DNA of 64,000 nucleotides from Bacteroidota bacterium (GTDB lineage: Bacteria; Bacteroidota; Bacteroidia; B-17B0; Aurantibacillaceae). The translations under genes and the position numbers were made by a program. Shown one piece after another: positions 17,601 to 25,494 of this stretch (the stretch's first letter is position 1; every line of letters starts with the position of its first letter). The stretch covers positions 1 to 64,000 of the forward strand of contig JADBXZ010000043.1 in assembly GCA_020403265.1 (NCBI GenBank), given 5' to 3'. Under the pieces are notes generated by a model. It saw only the letters and a program-made list of their open reading frames with translations. It was not told where the DNA came from and searched no databases.

Positions 17601-18533
17601 AATTTTGGTCAAAGTCCAACCAGCGTTTCGAGTTTTTCAAATCCAATATTTACGTACACTAATAGTGGCAGCTATGTAATAACATTAACTGTTACAGGAA
17701 CCAATGCATCTAATGTCACTTGCTCTGATACCACAAGCTTAAGAATAACAGTTAATTCTTTACCAATTGCAAACTTCTCACTTAAAAATGCTTGTCAGGG
17801 TTTAGGAGCTATGTTCTCAGACAGCAGCTTTGTAACACCCGGTAATATTACCGGTTGGTTCTGGCAATTTGGAGACGCTGCTGGTGGAACAAGCACTATT
17901 AAAAACCCAAGCTATACATATTCTTTAGCCAATACCTACAACGTTATACTAACAGCAACAAGTAACAGCTCTTGCTCAGCAACCGTGTCTAAATTAATTA
18001 CCATCAATCCAAAACCAAACGCTGAATTTGGAATGACAAATAATCCTACAGTTGCGCAAGAACCGGTTTACTTTTCAGATTTTTCAACACCTACGGGAGG
18101 TGTAACAGGTTGGAGCTGGAACTTTGGTGATGAATCAGGTAGTAGTTTCAGTCAAAATCCTACACATTCGTTTTTGAATCCGGGTAGTTTTGTAATTACC
18201 TTAACAGTGTTTGATATAAATGGTTGCAGTGACACCACAAGTAAACGTATTGAAGTAAATTTATTGCCACAAGTACCAACTGCTTTTACACCAAATAATG
18301 ACAATAACAATGATTTACTTTTTGTAAAAGGAGGTCCATTTGATAAACTCGTATTTAAAGTTTATAATAATTGGGGGGAATTATTGTTTGAAACAAATGA
18401 CCAAAAGAAAGGTTGGGATGGCACTAAAAATGGTATACAGCAACCTGTAGGCGTTTACGTTTGGACCCTCGAGGCTGACATGTACAATAATCGCGTTATT
18501 AAAAAACATGGTGACGTTACCTTAATAAGATAA
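14640..18533 (+). CDS. giant surface protein 2: IgGFc-binding domain, Ig-like and PKD repeats, T9SS CHU_C domain
   Basis: A 1297-residue paralogue of the protein at 10163-13636 with the same domain order. Signal peptide at 1-22; IgGFc-binding-type domain about 23-500 (DTSFWFAAPW; LPYGLYISAATNP; GFGKDFFCPFQ); five Cys-rich Ig-like repeats about 507-952; three PKD domains about 953-1208 (YNWNFG, WFWQFGDA, WSWNFGDE); CHU_C sorting domain 1212-1297 (TPNNDNNNDLLF...YNNWGELLF...GWDG...PVGVYVW). It has one more Ig-like unit than copy 1. ATG 14640 lies inside the end of the upstream PorP gene, and two bases separate its stop from the next PorP gene. Confidence 0.88.
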   Translation: MKKNKLVILFFIFIANTVNLSAQIDTSFWFAAPWVTPDHWWKDDIKFHFSGQPGTVVRFRQPALSGPNKYDTTFVLDFTGTFDYTMWKNKIANASSLGYNFWESRPANTVLPYGLYISAATNPTVPANTNANITVVYDVITRATNFFNPETFSLKGQNGFGKDFFCPFQTRWFNQTLGGDLNGDAIVTQPKQQINIVATKANTTVWILPKTTVVGHPANITYSVLLVNPGDVYTIENTFQNTNVVGNNLSGTAISSDKDICVTVADDSVRGVTGCFDLMGDQIVPVEITGRDYILNKGFMNGPEHEGAYVVATDNFTQLTINDGVTTTTLMNKGDTYHYKTTQPLTFISSTKKVYCLHASGTGCELGEAILPPLSCAGSSLVAFSRTNDQGFYINLLCKNGAQNSFTLTNSTGTLSIPVPSTAFVQVPGTTTLIGGPFWGAQLNLTSLVTCPIGTYTILNTYTSAAFPSPNDFALGVFGGNASTGGLFHYMSSFLRKVQVVTQPTVQVCAGTPSVLLTGTVTGGAITGIWTTSGSGTFSPVYTSTLNTVSVPYFFSSSDALSTNINFTLTSVGSCEPVSNTATVTINKQPQITITNTIAPVCKNNVTFLNLSASVLPGTALSANWTGGNGGIYGVPGPITTYTPSSTDITAGIINFTLTSSGPNPGCVNTSTNLTVTFINPPQISTTSTFACTNQSVITLSATAIGSTLAPTWNTGTGTGLFFPTNQTLIPTYQLSVSDYTLSNIIFTVTLPGQDGCAPVSTTSTLNIIPQPSILTSATGTICSTTSLVALSGTISGGLPGNWATYNGTGAFTQIPTSNASYTLSTNDQNLSEIKFFLTTTGGICPPSSSDTVRVRISQAPLVQITSTTTSVCRNAPIPLTGTITGNFNSFNWSAPFTSAPGTFTPNSISLNTQYFPTAANLSAGTVIIRLEALSNNCPPSSQTLAVTFVDSPEALFSISARRCANDPVLFTNNSLANGTSGLTYNWNFGQSPTSVSSFSNPIFTYTNSGSYVITLTVTGTNASNVTCSDTTSLRITVNSLPIANFSLKNACQGLGAMFSDSSFVTPGNITGWFWQFGDAAGGTSTIKNPSYTYSLANTYNVILTATSNSSCSATVSKLITINPKPNAEFGMTNNPTVAQEPVYFSDFSTPTGGVTGWSWNFGDESGSSFSQNPTHSFLNPGSFVITLTVFDINGCSDTTSKRIEVNLLPQVPTAFTPNNDNNNDLLFVKGGPFDKLVFKVYNNWGELLFETNDQKKGWDGTKNGIQQPVGVYVWTLEADMYNNRVIKKHGDVTLIR

Positions 18534-18535
18534 AC

Positions 18536-19531
18536 ATGAAAAGAATTTCAATATTACTGATTGTATTACAGTCTCTGTTTTGCAACACATTTAAAGCTCA
18601 AGATTTCCACTTGAGTATGTATGACATGGCACCACTCTTTCTTAACCCGGCCATGACAGGGTTAGTTGATGGTAAAATGCGTTTGCATATGCACTACCGC
18701 AATCAGTGGAATGCCATTGCTTATAAACCATTTACAACCGGTCTAGTTAGTTTTGATTTACCAAAAGGCAAATGGGGCTTTGGCGGTCAAATTAGCAACA
18801 TGAGAGCTGGTTTTGGAAATTACAATGTATTTCAAGCCTTAGGCTCTGCATCTTATGCTGTACCCCTCGACAAAAACAAATACCATAATTTGTCGTTAGG
18901 ACTTCAAGCCGGATTCACTCAAAAAAGGATGGAATATCAAATATTCTCTTTTGATAACCAATGGAGTACCATAGATGGGGGTAGTTTTGACAAGAGCATT
19001 AATAATAATGAAAATTTTAACCGACAAGCGCAATTTCAAGAAGCAGTTAATTTTGGTGCGCTATACTATTATGCAAAGCAACAATCTCGCATCAATCCAT
19101 TTTTAGGAATTAGTGGATTTAACCTCACACAGCCAAAAGAAACTTTTTTTGGTAGTAGCAACCGCTTACCAATGCGTTTCTTTATGCACACAGGTGTTAG
19201 AATTAATGTGAGCGAATTGTTTTTTATAACACCAAAAATTTTAATCTATAACCAAAAAAATATTCTTCAACAAACCGTGGCACTAGATGCCGGTTATTAC
19301 TTTAAAGGTGAAAAGTTTTATGCTTTGGCAAGTTTAATTGTAAGACCGAATGATGCCGGTATTGGAAGTGTTGGTTTCAGGAAAGATAACTACATAGCCA
19401 AAATTTCATATGATTTTAACTATTCCGGTTTAAGAAACACCTCTAAAACACGTGGTGCTTTTGAAATTGGCATCACCTATTTAGGAAAAAAATCAAGAAA
19501 TCAAGAAATTAAAAACTGCCCTCGTTTATAA
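18536..19531 (+). CDS. PorP/SprF family T9SS outer-membrane protein (copy 2)
   Basis: A 331-residue signal-peptide protein (residues 1-21, ending FKAQ) with the PorP/SprF opening: MAPLFLNPAMTGLVDGKMRLHMHYRNQWNAIAYKPFTTGLVSFD, then barrel strands. It pairs with the CHU_C protein immediately upstream (2-base gap) just as copy 1 pairs with the first. The five-base gap to the PorE-like gene makes one operon of five genes. The two PorP proteins are clearly diverged, so the duplication is not recent. Confidence 0.88.
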   Translation: MKRISILLIVLQSLFCNTFKAQDFHLSMYDMAPLFLNPAMTGLVDGKMRLHMHYRNQWNAIAYKPFTTGLVSFDLPKGKWGFGGQISNMRAGFGNYNVFQALGSASYAVPLDKNKYHNLSLGLQAGFTQKRMEYQIFSFDNQWSTIDGGSFDKSINNNENFNRQAQFQEAVNFGALYYYAKQQSRINPFLGISGFNLTQPKETFFGSSNRLPMRFFMHTGVRINVSELFFITPKILIYNQKNILQQTVALDAGYYFKGEKFYALASLIVRPNDAGIGSVGFRKDNYIAKISYDFNYSGLRNTSKTRGAFEIGITYLGKKSRNQEIKNCPRL

Positions 19532-19536
19532 CCTAT

Positions 19537-21648
19537 ATGAAACTCAAACATCACCTAAGCTTACTTATTTTTAGTCTATTTTTTGTTAATGTACTATATT
19601 CTCAATCTAAAAAAGTATGGATTGAAATTGCAGACAATGCATATTCAAAAGCTGACTATGCAACAGCAGCCGCATATTATGCCAAAGTTATTGATGATAC
19701 CACAGTACTAAGAAATTATGTTTTGCCTTACGAGGCTCAACTTGTTAATTTAAAAATGAAATCATTGTTTAAAGTTCCTGAACTTAAAGTAACTAAACGC
19801 AAAGATAGTGTAAATACAGTTAAAGAAACCTTTGTTAACTCCAGTAAATATGACTATATCCTTTATCGTTTAGCACAAAGCTACCGTTTAAATTATGATT
19901 ATCAGCATGCAGTGCCTGCCTACAAAAAATGTGTTGAACGAAAAGTATACCCGGATGCGCCATATTACTATGGTATTTCTTTAATGAATTTAAAGCAATA
20001 TCAAGAAGCATTGAAGGTGTTTGACGAATACATGAATACAGGAGTAGGAACTGATTCATTACTCAAACTTTCCGCTAAAAAACAATCCAGTTGCTATTTC
20101 GCACTCGATTCCTCTTTGGTAAGAAAAATGGTTAAAGTCCGTTTAATGGATACGATGGTTTTTAATAGAGGCACAAGTAGCTTTGGAACCAGCTATTCAC
20201 TAAATGGCAACAAAGTGATTTTTACAAGCTCCAGAAGAGGTGGTGTTGTTACAGATCCCGCAAAACAAGACTCAAAATATTATTGCGACTTGTATCAAAC
20301 AACAATTGATGACACGATTTGGCAACGTCCTGTTAATTTTGGCCGACCGGTAAATACTGCATTACATGAAGGTTCTGGCGTATTTACACCGGATGAAGTA
20401 ATGCTTTTTACAAGATGGAGTGATAACAATAGAACTGAAGCATTTATTTACATGGCACGTTCGGTTGAAGGAAAGTTTTTTGAAGCCATGAAATTAGGAA
20501 CAAACATTAATATGCCCGGTTACAAATCGCAAAACCCATTTGTAAGTTTTGACGGGACAAAATTATTCTTCTCGTCAAACAGACCAGGTGGACTAGGAGG
20601 CTTTGATATTTGGGTAGCTAATATTAGTGAAACAGGTGCAATAGGTGAAGCAAAAAATTTAGGTAGCGCAATTAATACGCCCGGAGATGAAATCACTCCA
20701 TTTATGCATACTATTAGTAATACACTTTACTTTAGCTCTACCGGCTGGAATGGTTTGGGAGGATTTGATGTGTTTAAATCAAGTTTAAATGTGGATGACA
20801 GTACTTATTCCTTGCCCAAGAATTTAAACGCGCCAATTAATTCCAGTAAAGATGATGCCTACTTCATAATGGAGCGCCTAGGTACAAAAGGTTTCTTTTC
20901 AAGTGATAGAATTGATTGTGAAGGCGGACATTGTTATAAAATTTTTAGTTATGAAAACGAGCCGATCGTTTTTTCAGTTGAAGGTATTGTTTTTGACGAA
21001 GAAACAAATGAAGGTATACCCGGTGCTTTGGTAACAATTAAAGATGTGCATGACGGTGAAGAACCGTTCTTTGTTATTACGGATGACAAAGGCTTCTACT
21101 CTACTCCATTGAAGCCCCACATGGAATATTTCATGAAAGCTCAAAAAACTGGCTACTTTGGTAAAGCTAACGAGGTTGCAACCAAAGGAAAAACAGAAAG
21201 CGAAGTTTTTTTACGAGATTTCTTTCTTGGTAAAATTCCAGAAGGCGATATTGAAATTGAAGGTGTAGAATATGATTTTAATAAATTTACGCTACGTCCT
21301 AAATCAATGGAAGTACTTGATAAAATTGTAGAAGTCTTAAAAGTAAATGACAATTTAGATATTGAGTTAAGCTCACACACCGACGCACGTGGTAACGATG
21401 CTTATAACATGAAATTATCTCAAGGGAGGGCTCAAAGTTGTGTTGATTACATGGTTAGTAAAGGAATATCGGCCAAACGCATCAAGGCCACCGGTTACGG
21501 AGAAACCAAACCAATTATTCCTGAGAGTGAAATTAATAAAATGGTTCCTAAGAGTGAAGAATTTGAAGCCGCCCACCAAAAAAACAGAAGAACTGCGTTT
21601 AGGGTAATTGGTGAATCTAAAATTAACATTATTAATAAGACTCAATAA
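19537..21648 (+). CDS. PorE-like protein: TPR, PD40 propeller, carboxypeptidase-regulatory and OmpA domains
   Basis: Predicted peptidoglycan-anchored periplasmic/outer-membrane component that helps T9SS secretion. The 703 residues begin with a signal peptide (1-22), then TPR-like helices (25-190), PD40 beta-propeller blades (about 205-470; IFTSSRRGG, LFFSSNRPGGLGGFDIWVA, GFFSSDRIDC), a carboxypeptidase-regulatory-like domain (about 480-565), and an OmpA peptidoglycan-binding domain (about 570-700; SHTDARGNDAYNMKLSQGRA, IKATGYGETKP). This is the domain order of Porphyromonas PorE. It closes the operon of CHU_C proteins and PorP/SprF partners, so it probably serves them. Confidence 0.85.
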   Translation: MKLKHHLSLLIFSLFFVNVLYSQSKKVWIEIADNAYSKADYATAAAYYAKVIDDTTVLRNYVLPYEAQLVNLKMKSLFKVPELKVTKRKDSVNTVKETFVNSSKYDYILYRLAQSYRLNYDYQHAVPAYKKCVERKVYPDAPYYYGISLMNLKQYQEALKVFDEYMNTGVGTDSLLKLSAKKQSSCYFALDSSLVRKMVKVRLMDTMVFNRGTSSFGTSYSLNGNKVIFTSSRRGGVVTDPAKQDSKYYCDLYQTTIDDTIWQRPVNFGRPVNTALHEGSGVFTPDEVMLFTRWSDNNRTEAFIYMARSVEGKFFEAMKLGTNINMPGYKSQNPFVSFDGTKLFFSSNRPGGLGGFDIWVANISETGAIGEAKNLGSAINTPGDEITPFMHTISNTLYFSSTGWNGLGGFDVFKSSLNVDDSTYSLPKNLNAPINSSKDDAYFIMERLGTKGFFSSDRIDCEGGHCYKIFSYENEPIVFSVEGIVFDEETNEGIPGALVTIKDVHDGEEPFFVITDDKGFYSTPLKPHMEYFMKAQKTGYFGKANEVATKGKTESEVFLRDFFLGKIPEGDIEIEGVEYDFNKFTLRPKSMEVLDKIVEVLKVNDNLDIELSSHTDARGNDAYNMKLSQGRAQSCVDYMVSKGISAKRIKATGYGETKPIIPESEINKMVPKSEEFEAAHQKNRRTAFRVIGESKINIINKTQ

Positions 21649-21703
21649 TCTTATATCATGTTTATAATAGTTAAATACATAAGAATAATCAACATTAAAT
21701 AAA

Positions 21704-22405
21704 ATGAAAAAAATAGCTTTATTTGTTATTCTTGCGATCATTATCACAAGTTTTTCTTTTTTACCAGCGGATTGCAGTAGTTTATTGTTTTTTAAAGAAG
21801 GTTCACAATCAACCATGACGAGTTATAATTCTGATGGCAAACTTATAGGAACAACGAAAACGTCTTACACTAAGGTAACGAAAACAACTAATGGAGCCAC
21901 AGTAATTGCCACGCAAGAAAATTATGATAAAAAAGGTAAACTAAGTACAACCAGTAATTATACGATTAAATGTGATAAAGGAACTTTATATTTTGATCTT
22001 AAAATGATGATGCCCGATCAACAGGCTGAGGCATACAAAGACTTTGAAATGGTTGTAGAGGGCGCAGAAAAAGAAATGCCGTCTGATTTAGTAGTTGGTA
22101 ATAATTTAAAAGATGCACATGTTAATTTTACTTTCAAAACTAAGGAAGGAAATGAAATGCCGATGATGAAAATGAGTGTTAAAATCAGTAATAGAAAGAT
22201 TGAAGCGAAAGAAAATATCACAACGCCGGCAGGAACTTATGAATGTTATAAAATTACCGAAGATGTTGAAATAAAAACCATGTTTACAATTAAAGTAAAA
22301 AGTATTAATTGGTTTAACCCAAATGTTGGAACAGTTAAAACTGAAAGTTATAAGGAAAATGGGAAATATACCGGTAAAACAGAGCTAACAGAATTGAAGA
22401 AATAG
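21704..22405 (+). CDS. TapB-like / DUF3108-like exported protein
   Basis: A 233-residue protein with a signal peptide (residues 1-19, MKKIALFVILAIIITSFSF). The mature part is beta-rich with the pattern of the TapB/DUF3108 group: an early FKEGSQSTMTSYNSDGKLIGT, a central GNNLKDAHVNF and NITTPAGTYECYKITEDVE, and a closing WFNPNVGTVKTESYKENGKYTGKTELTEL. Function of this group in Bacteroidota is unknown. It stands 55 bases after the PorE-like gene and is convergent with the SpoIIE gene, so it may be in the same transcript or alone. Confidence 0.7.
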   Translation: MKKIALFVILAIIITSFSFLPADCSSLLFFKEGSQSTMTSYNSDGKLIGTTKTSYTKVTKTTNGATVIATQENYDKKGKLSTTSNYTIKCDKGTLYFDLKMMMPDQQAEAYKDFEMVVEGAEKEMPSDLVVGNNLKDAHVNFTFKTKEGNEMPMMKMSVKISNRKIEAKENITTPAGTYECYKITEDVEIKTMFTIKVKSINWFNPNVGTVKTESYKENGKYTGKTELTELKK

Positions 22406-22441
22406 TAACTTTCCTTATAATAAAATTGACTTGTTGAATAA

Positions 22442-23809
22442 TCAAAGTTTCAAACCAATTACACAAACATCATCTACTTGCTCTAAATTTCCTTTCCACT
22501 TTAAAAAAGCTTGTTCTAATAATTTACATTGCTCTGACATAGCCAAATTTTTATTGTTCAAAATTAAATCGGCAAGCTGTTTGTATTTAAACTTTTTACC
22601 CTGAGGCCCGCCAAACTGATCAGCAAAACCATCAGTAAATAAATAAAGTAAAGTACCCTTCGTTAGTTTCAGTAAATGAGTTGTGAAATTTTTGTATGAG
22701 TCACTTTTCCCCACAGGCTGTTTGGTAGCTTTAATCTCTGTAATTTCTTCATTACAAATATACCATAATGGATTGTTAGCGCCAGACCATGCAACTTCAC
22801 CGGTTCTTATATTAATTACGCACAAAGAAATATCCATTCCATCTTTCACATCATGATTACTTTTTTTAAATGTAGATACTACCAATTCTGTTACCTTATC
22901 AAGTATTTCTCCCGGTTGAATTAAATCAAGTTCGTTTACCGCCCGATTTAATGCATTACTACAAACAACACTAACCATTGCACCAGGCACACCATGTCCG
23001 GTGCAATCAGCGGCAGCTACAAAAAAATAATCATCACGTTGTTCTGCAAAATAAAAATCGCCCGCAACGATGTCTTTGGGGCGATACAGTACAAAACTCT
23101 CAGGTACGTGATCATATATTTCTTTTACCGGCGGCATAATCGCCTCTTGAAGCCGTTTGGCATATATAATACTATCAATAATCTCATGATTTTTTAAGCT
23201 GATTATTCTATTTTTCTCCTCTAATTCTGCCTCATAAGCATCAGTATAACCTCTAAAATAAAGTATGACAAAAAAAAGCAGCATAAATACAGTAAGCAAT
23301 GCCAGACTAAAATAAATTCTTGAGATAGCCGGCGACAAACTCATTAAAGGCTCAAAGTAATGTTGATACAAGCTTATGACAATAAACACCAATACATTAA
23401 GCGCAAATAACATGTAAATCTTTTTTTTGTCGCGGAATAATAATAATGGAATGATGGCTGTAGTTAAAATTAAATATTTATCGCCCAGTGCTGCTCCATT
23501 ATGAATGCATACGCCTGCTAAAAAAATTAAAGGCAGAATTGAAAAATAATAACGACAAAAAGAAAAACAACCTTTGTAATTAAACCAAGGCGGTAATGCA
23601 AATAAAAAGGTAAATGGAATGGTAAAAAACAGTACCTGCGTTAAATTTAATAGCGGCAATACAAAAGAAAAAATGAGCATTAAAAAGGTATTTAAAATGC
23701 TCATGCGATTAATGAAAGTTATTCCCTTACGGTTAATAGGTGCCTTTGCCATGCTTAGCCCGGCAGATGCAATGAGATTCAATAGCGTGTAAGGGTAAAA
23801 TTTAGCCAT
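22442..23809 (-). CDS. membrane SpoIIE/PP2C-type serine phosphatase
   Basis: A 455-residue signalling protein. About six hydrophobic segments occupy residues 20-185, then a short coiled linker (YTDAYEAELEEKNRIISLKNHEI) and a SpoIIE-type PPM phosphatase domain (about 215-455). Metal-binding motifs are present: DIVAGDFYFAE, AADCTGHGVPGAMVSV, LYLFTDGFADQFGG and VDDVCVIGLKL. Such proteins dephosphorylate anti-anti-sigma STAS proteins in partner switching; no such partner is adjacent. ATG start at 23809. Single-gene unit. Confidence 0.88.
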   Translation of the reverse strand: MAKFYPYTLLNLIASAGLSMAKAPINRKGITFINRMSILNTFLMLIFSFVLPLLNLTQVLFFTIPFTFLFALPPWFNYKGCFSFCRYYFSILPLIFLAGVCIHNGAALGDKYLILTTAIIPLLLFRDKKKIYMLFALNVLVFIVISLYQHYFEPLMSLSPAISRIYFSLALLTVFMLLFFVILYFRGYTDAYEAELEEKNRIISLKNHEIIDSIIYAKRLQEAIMPPVKEIYDHVPESFVLYRPKDIVAGDFYFAEQRDDYFFVAAADCTGHGVPGAMVSVVCSNALNRAVNELDLIQPGEILDKVTELVVSTFKKSNHDVKDGMDISLCVINIRTGEVAWSGANNPLWYICNEEITEIKATKQPVGKSDSYKNFTTHLLKLTKGTLLYLFTDGFADQFGGPQGKKFKYKQLADLILNNKNLAMSEQCKLLEQAFLKWKGNLEQVDDVCVIGLKL

Positions 23810-23962
23810 CTTAGTTTATTTATACTAAATATTAAATATTAGGTTTCAAAAAATGAAGCCTCAAATTATAATCTTTATTTCAGAGTTAATAACTAATAAT
23901 GACCTAATCTTAATAACTAAAGAGATGTATTCTAAATTCTGAATATGTAATTCAACAACAAA

Positions 23963-25489
23963 TCAATTAAACTTGATATTAAAGGTTGCTCCTACTTGAG
24001 TCAGTCTTGTACTGACCGTTGTGTTCGTGTTTAAGGTATTAAATAAATAATACGTATCGCTGTAATACATTTGTAATACATAAAAATCCAAACTCATATT
24101 TTCTTTAAACCTCACACCAACTCCTATGCTTGGCGAATGCCTTGTAAATTTACCGGTAAAATTTCCTGTTAACGGATTGCTTAATATGTTGTAACCTAAT
24201 CTAAAAAAATACGGATTTACATTAAACTCGGCTCCTGCTTTTAAAAAATGTCCTAAACGATACTTATTTGTTATTACAGCGTTGACGCCGTCAAAAGTTC
24301 CCAAATCATCGCTGGTTATTCTGGCGTTAGCATAATTGCTGGCTTCATAGTCCAAGGCAATTATTCCAATTTTTTTAATTACATAGGCTGCACCAAAACC
24401 AAAACGTGAAGGTGTTTTAATTCGGTATTCATAACGTCCTCCATTTTCAGGTACTTTAATGGTAACACTTTTTTTGCTGTCCCAATCTGTAGTTAGCTGA
24501 TTATAAAATACATCAGTCATTTTAAAATTGGTACCGGAATGGTAATACCCGCTAAAACGAAATGCATCGCCGGTTCGGTAGACAAAACCTAACTTAATGT
24601 TGTAACCTGTTCCTGTACTTTCAAAAAACTCGGTGTAGGTTAAAGCATTAAACCCTAAATAATTCTTATAAATATCATTTATTTCGTTAGGAAAAGACGT
24701 ATAACTTGTTGTAAAGGTGCCATTGGCATTAAAACCTATGCGCATGCTATCATTTGTATCTCGTTCGGTGTGTGTTAGGGTATTGGAAAAATTAATTCGA
24801 GGCACACCAACACTTGCGCCAACATACCATTCGTCTTTATAAGAATAGGCATAAGAAAAATTAAGCTCGTTCATTTTACCGGTTTGCGTAATTTTCCTAT
24901 TTTGATCAACCACTCTACCCAAATCAACCAATGAAATATACTTATTATAAATTGTGTCTAATAATAAGCCGTTAAAGCCTAATCCTTCATAATATTCATT
25001 TAAACCTTTTGGTTCCCCTTTCTTTGCTGCAATGTTCATCATATCTTGGGCGATAGATGAGTTATTTGTTTTACCTCCCATTTGGTAGGTATTGGTATAA
25101 TTATGCCTTTGCACACTAACTAATCCTATAGCGTGTCGACTCTCTTTGTCTTTTTCACTTCTCCAGGCAGATGCTAACCCAAAATGATTAAATACAAACT
25201 TGGCTGTGCCATCGTTAACAGCATTATTGTATAAGTTGGTTGAATTATTTAAGGTTCGCAAAGCTGCACCATAATTAATTTCTCCTTTTCTAAATAACGC
25301 CAAACCGGCAGGATTAACTGCTGCTGAAGTAACATCAGCACCTATTGCACTAAGAGCTCCACCCATGGCATTAAATCTGGCAGAGCCATAAATACCTTGC
25401 TGAGAATAACGAAAAGCATCTAAATCATTTTGAGAATAGACCGAGAAACTTAACCCGAAAGATAAGATAAATAAAATACGGTACCACAT
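23963..25489 (-). CDS. FadL/OmpP1-like outer-membrane barrel
   Basis: A 508-residue outer-membrane protein with a signal peptide (residues 1-20) and the start of the OmpP1/FadL/TodX family: DAFRYSQQGIYGSARFNAMGGALSAIGADVTSAAVNPAGLALFRKGEI. The body is a long run of amphipathic strands ending in an aromatic-poor TFNIKFN. Bacteroidota members are probable hydrophobic-compound transporters; substrate unknown. It follows the repeat-rich lipoprotein gene by five bases, so the two are co-transcribed. Confidence 0.82.
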   Translation of the reverse strand: MWYRILFILSFGLSFSVYSQNDLDAFRYSQQGIYGSARFNAMGGALSAIGADVTSAAVNPAGLALFRKGEINYGAALRTLNNSTNLYNNAVNDGTAKFVFNHFGLASAWRSEKDKESRHAIGLVSVQRHNYTNTYQMGGKTNNSSIAQDMMNIAAKKGEPKGLNEYYEGLGFNGLLLDTIYNKYISLVDLGRVVDQNRKITQTGKMNELNFSYAYSYKDEWYVGASVGVPRINFSNTLTHTERDTNDSMRIGFNANGTFTTSYTSFPNEINDIYKNYLGFNALTYTEFFESTGTGYNIKLGFVYRTGDAFRFSGYYHSGTNFKMTDVFYNQLTTDWDSKKSVTIKVPENGGRYEYRIKTPSRFGFGAAYVIKKIGIIALDYEASNYANARITSDDLGTFDGVNAVITNKYRLGHFLKAGAEFNVNPYFFRLGYNILSNPLTGNFTGKFTRHSPSIGVGVRFKENMSLDFYVLQMYYSDTYYLFNTLNTNTTVSTRLTQVGATFNIKFN

Positions 25490-25494
25490 AATTA

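Noticed and set aside
10163-19531. Tandem giant/PorP pairs as an assembly duplication
   Set aside because: The two pairs differ strongly in sequence, length and repeat number, so this is a true old duplication.
21415-21816. Minus-strand ORF over the end of the PorE-like gene and the TapB-like start
   Set aside because: It overlaps two well-supported plus-strand genes and shows no motif.
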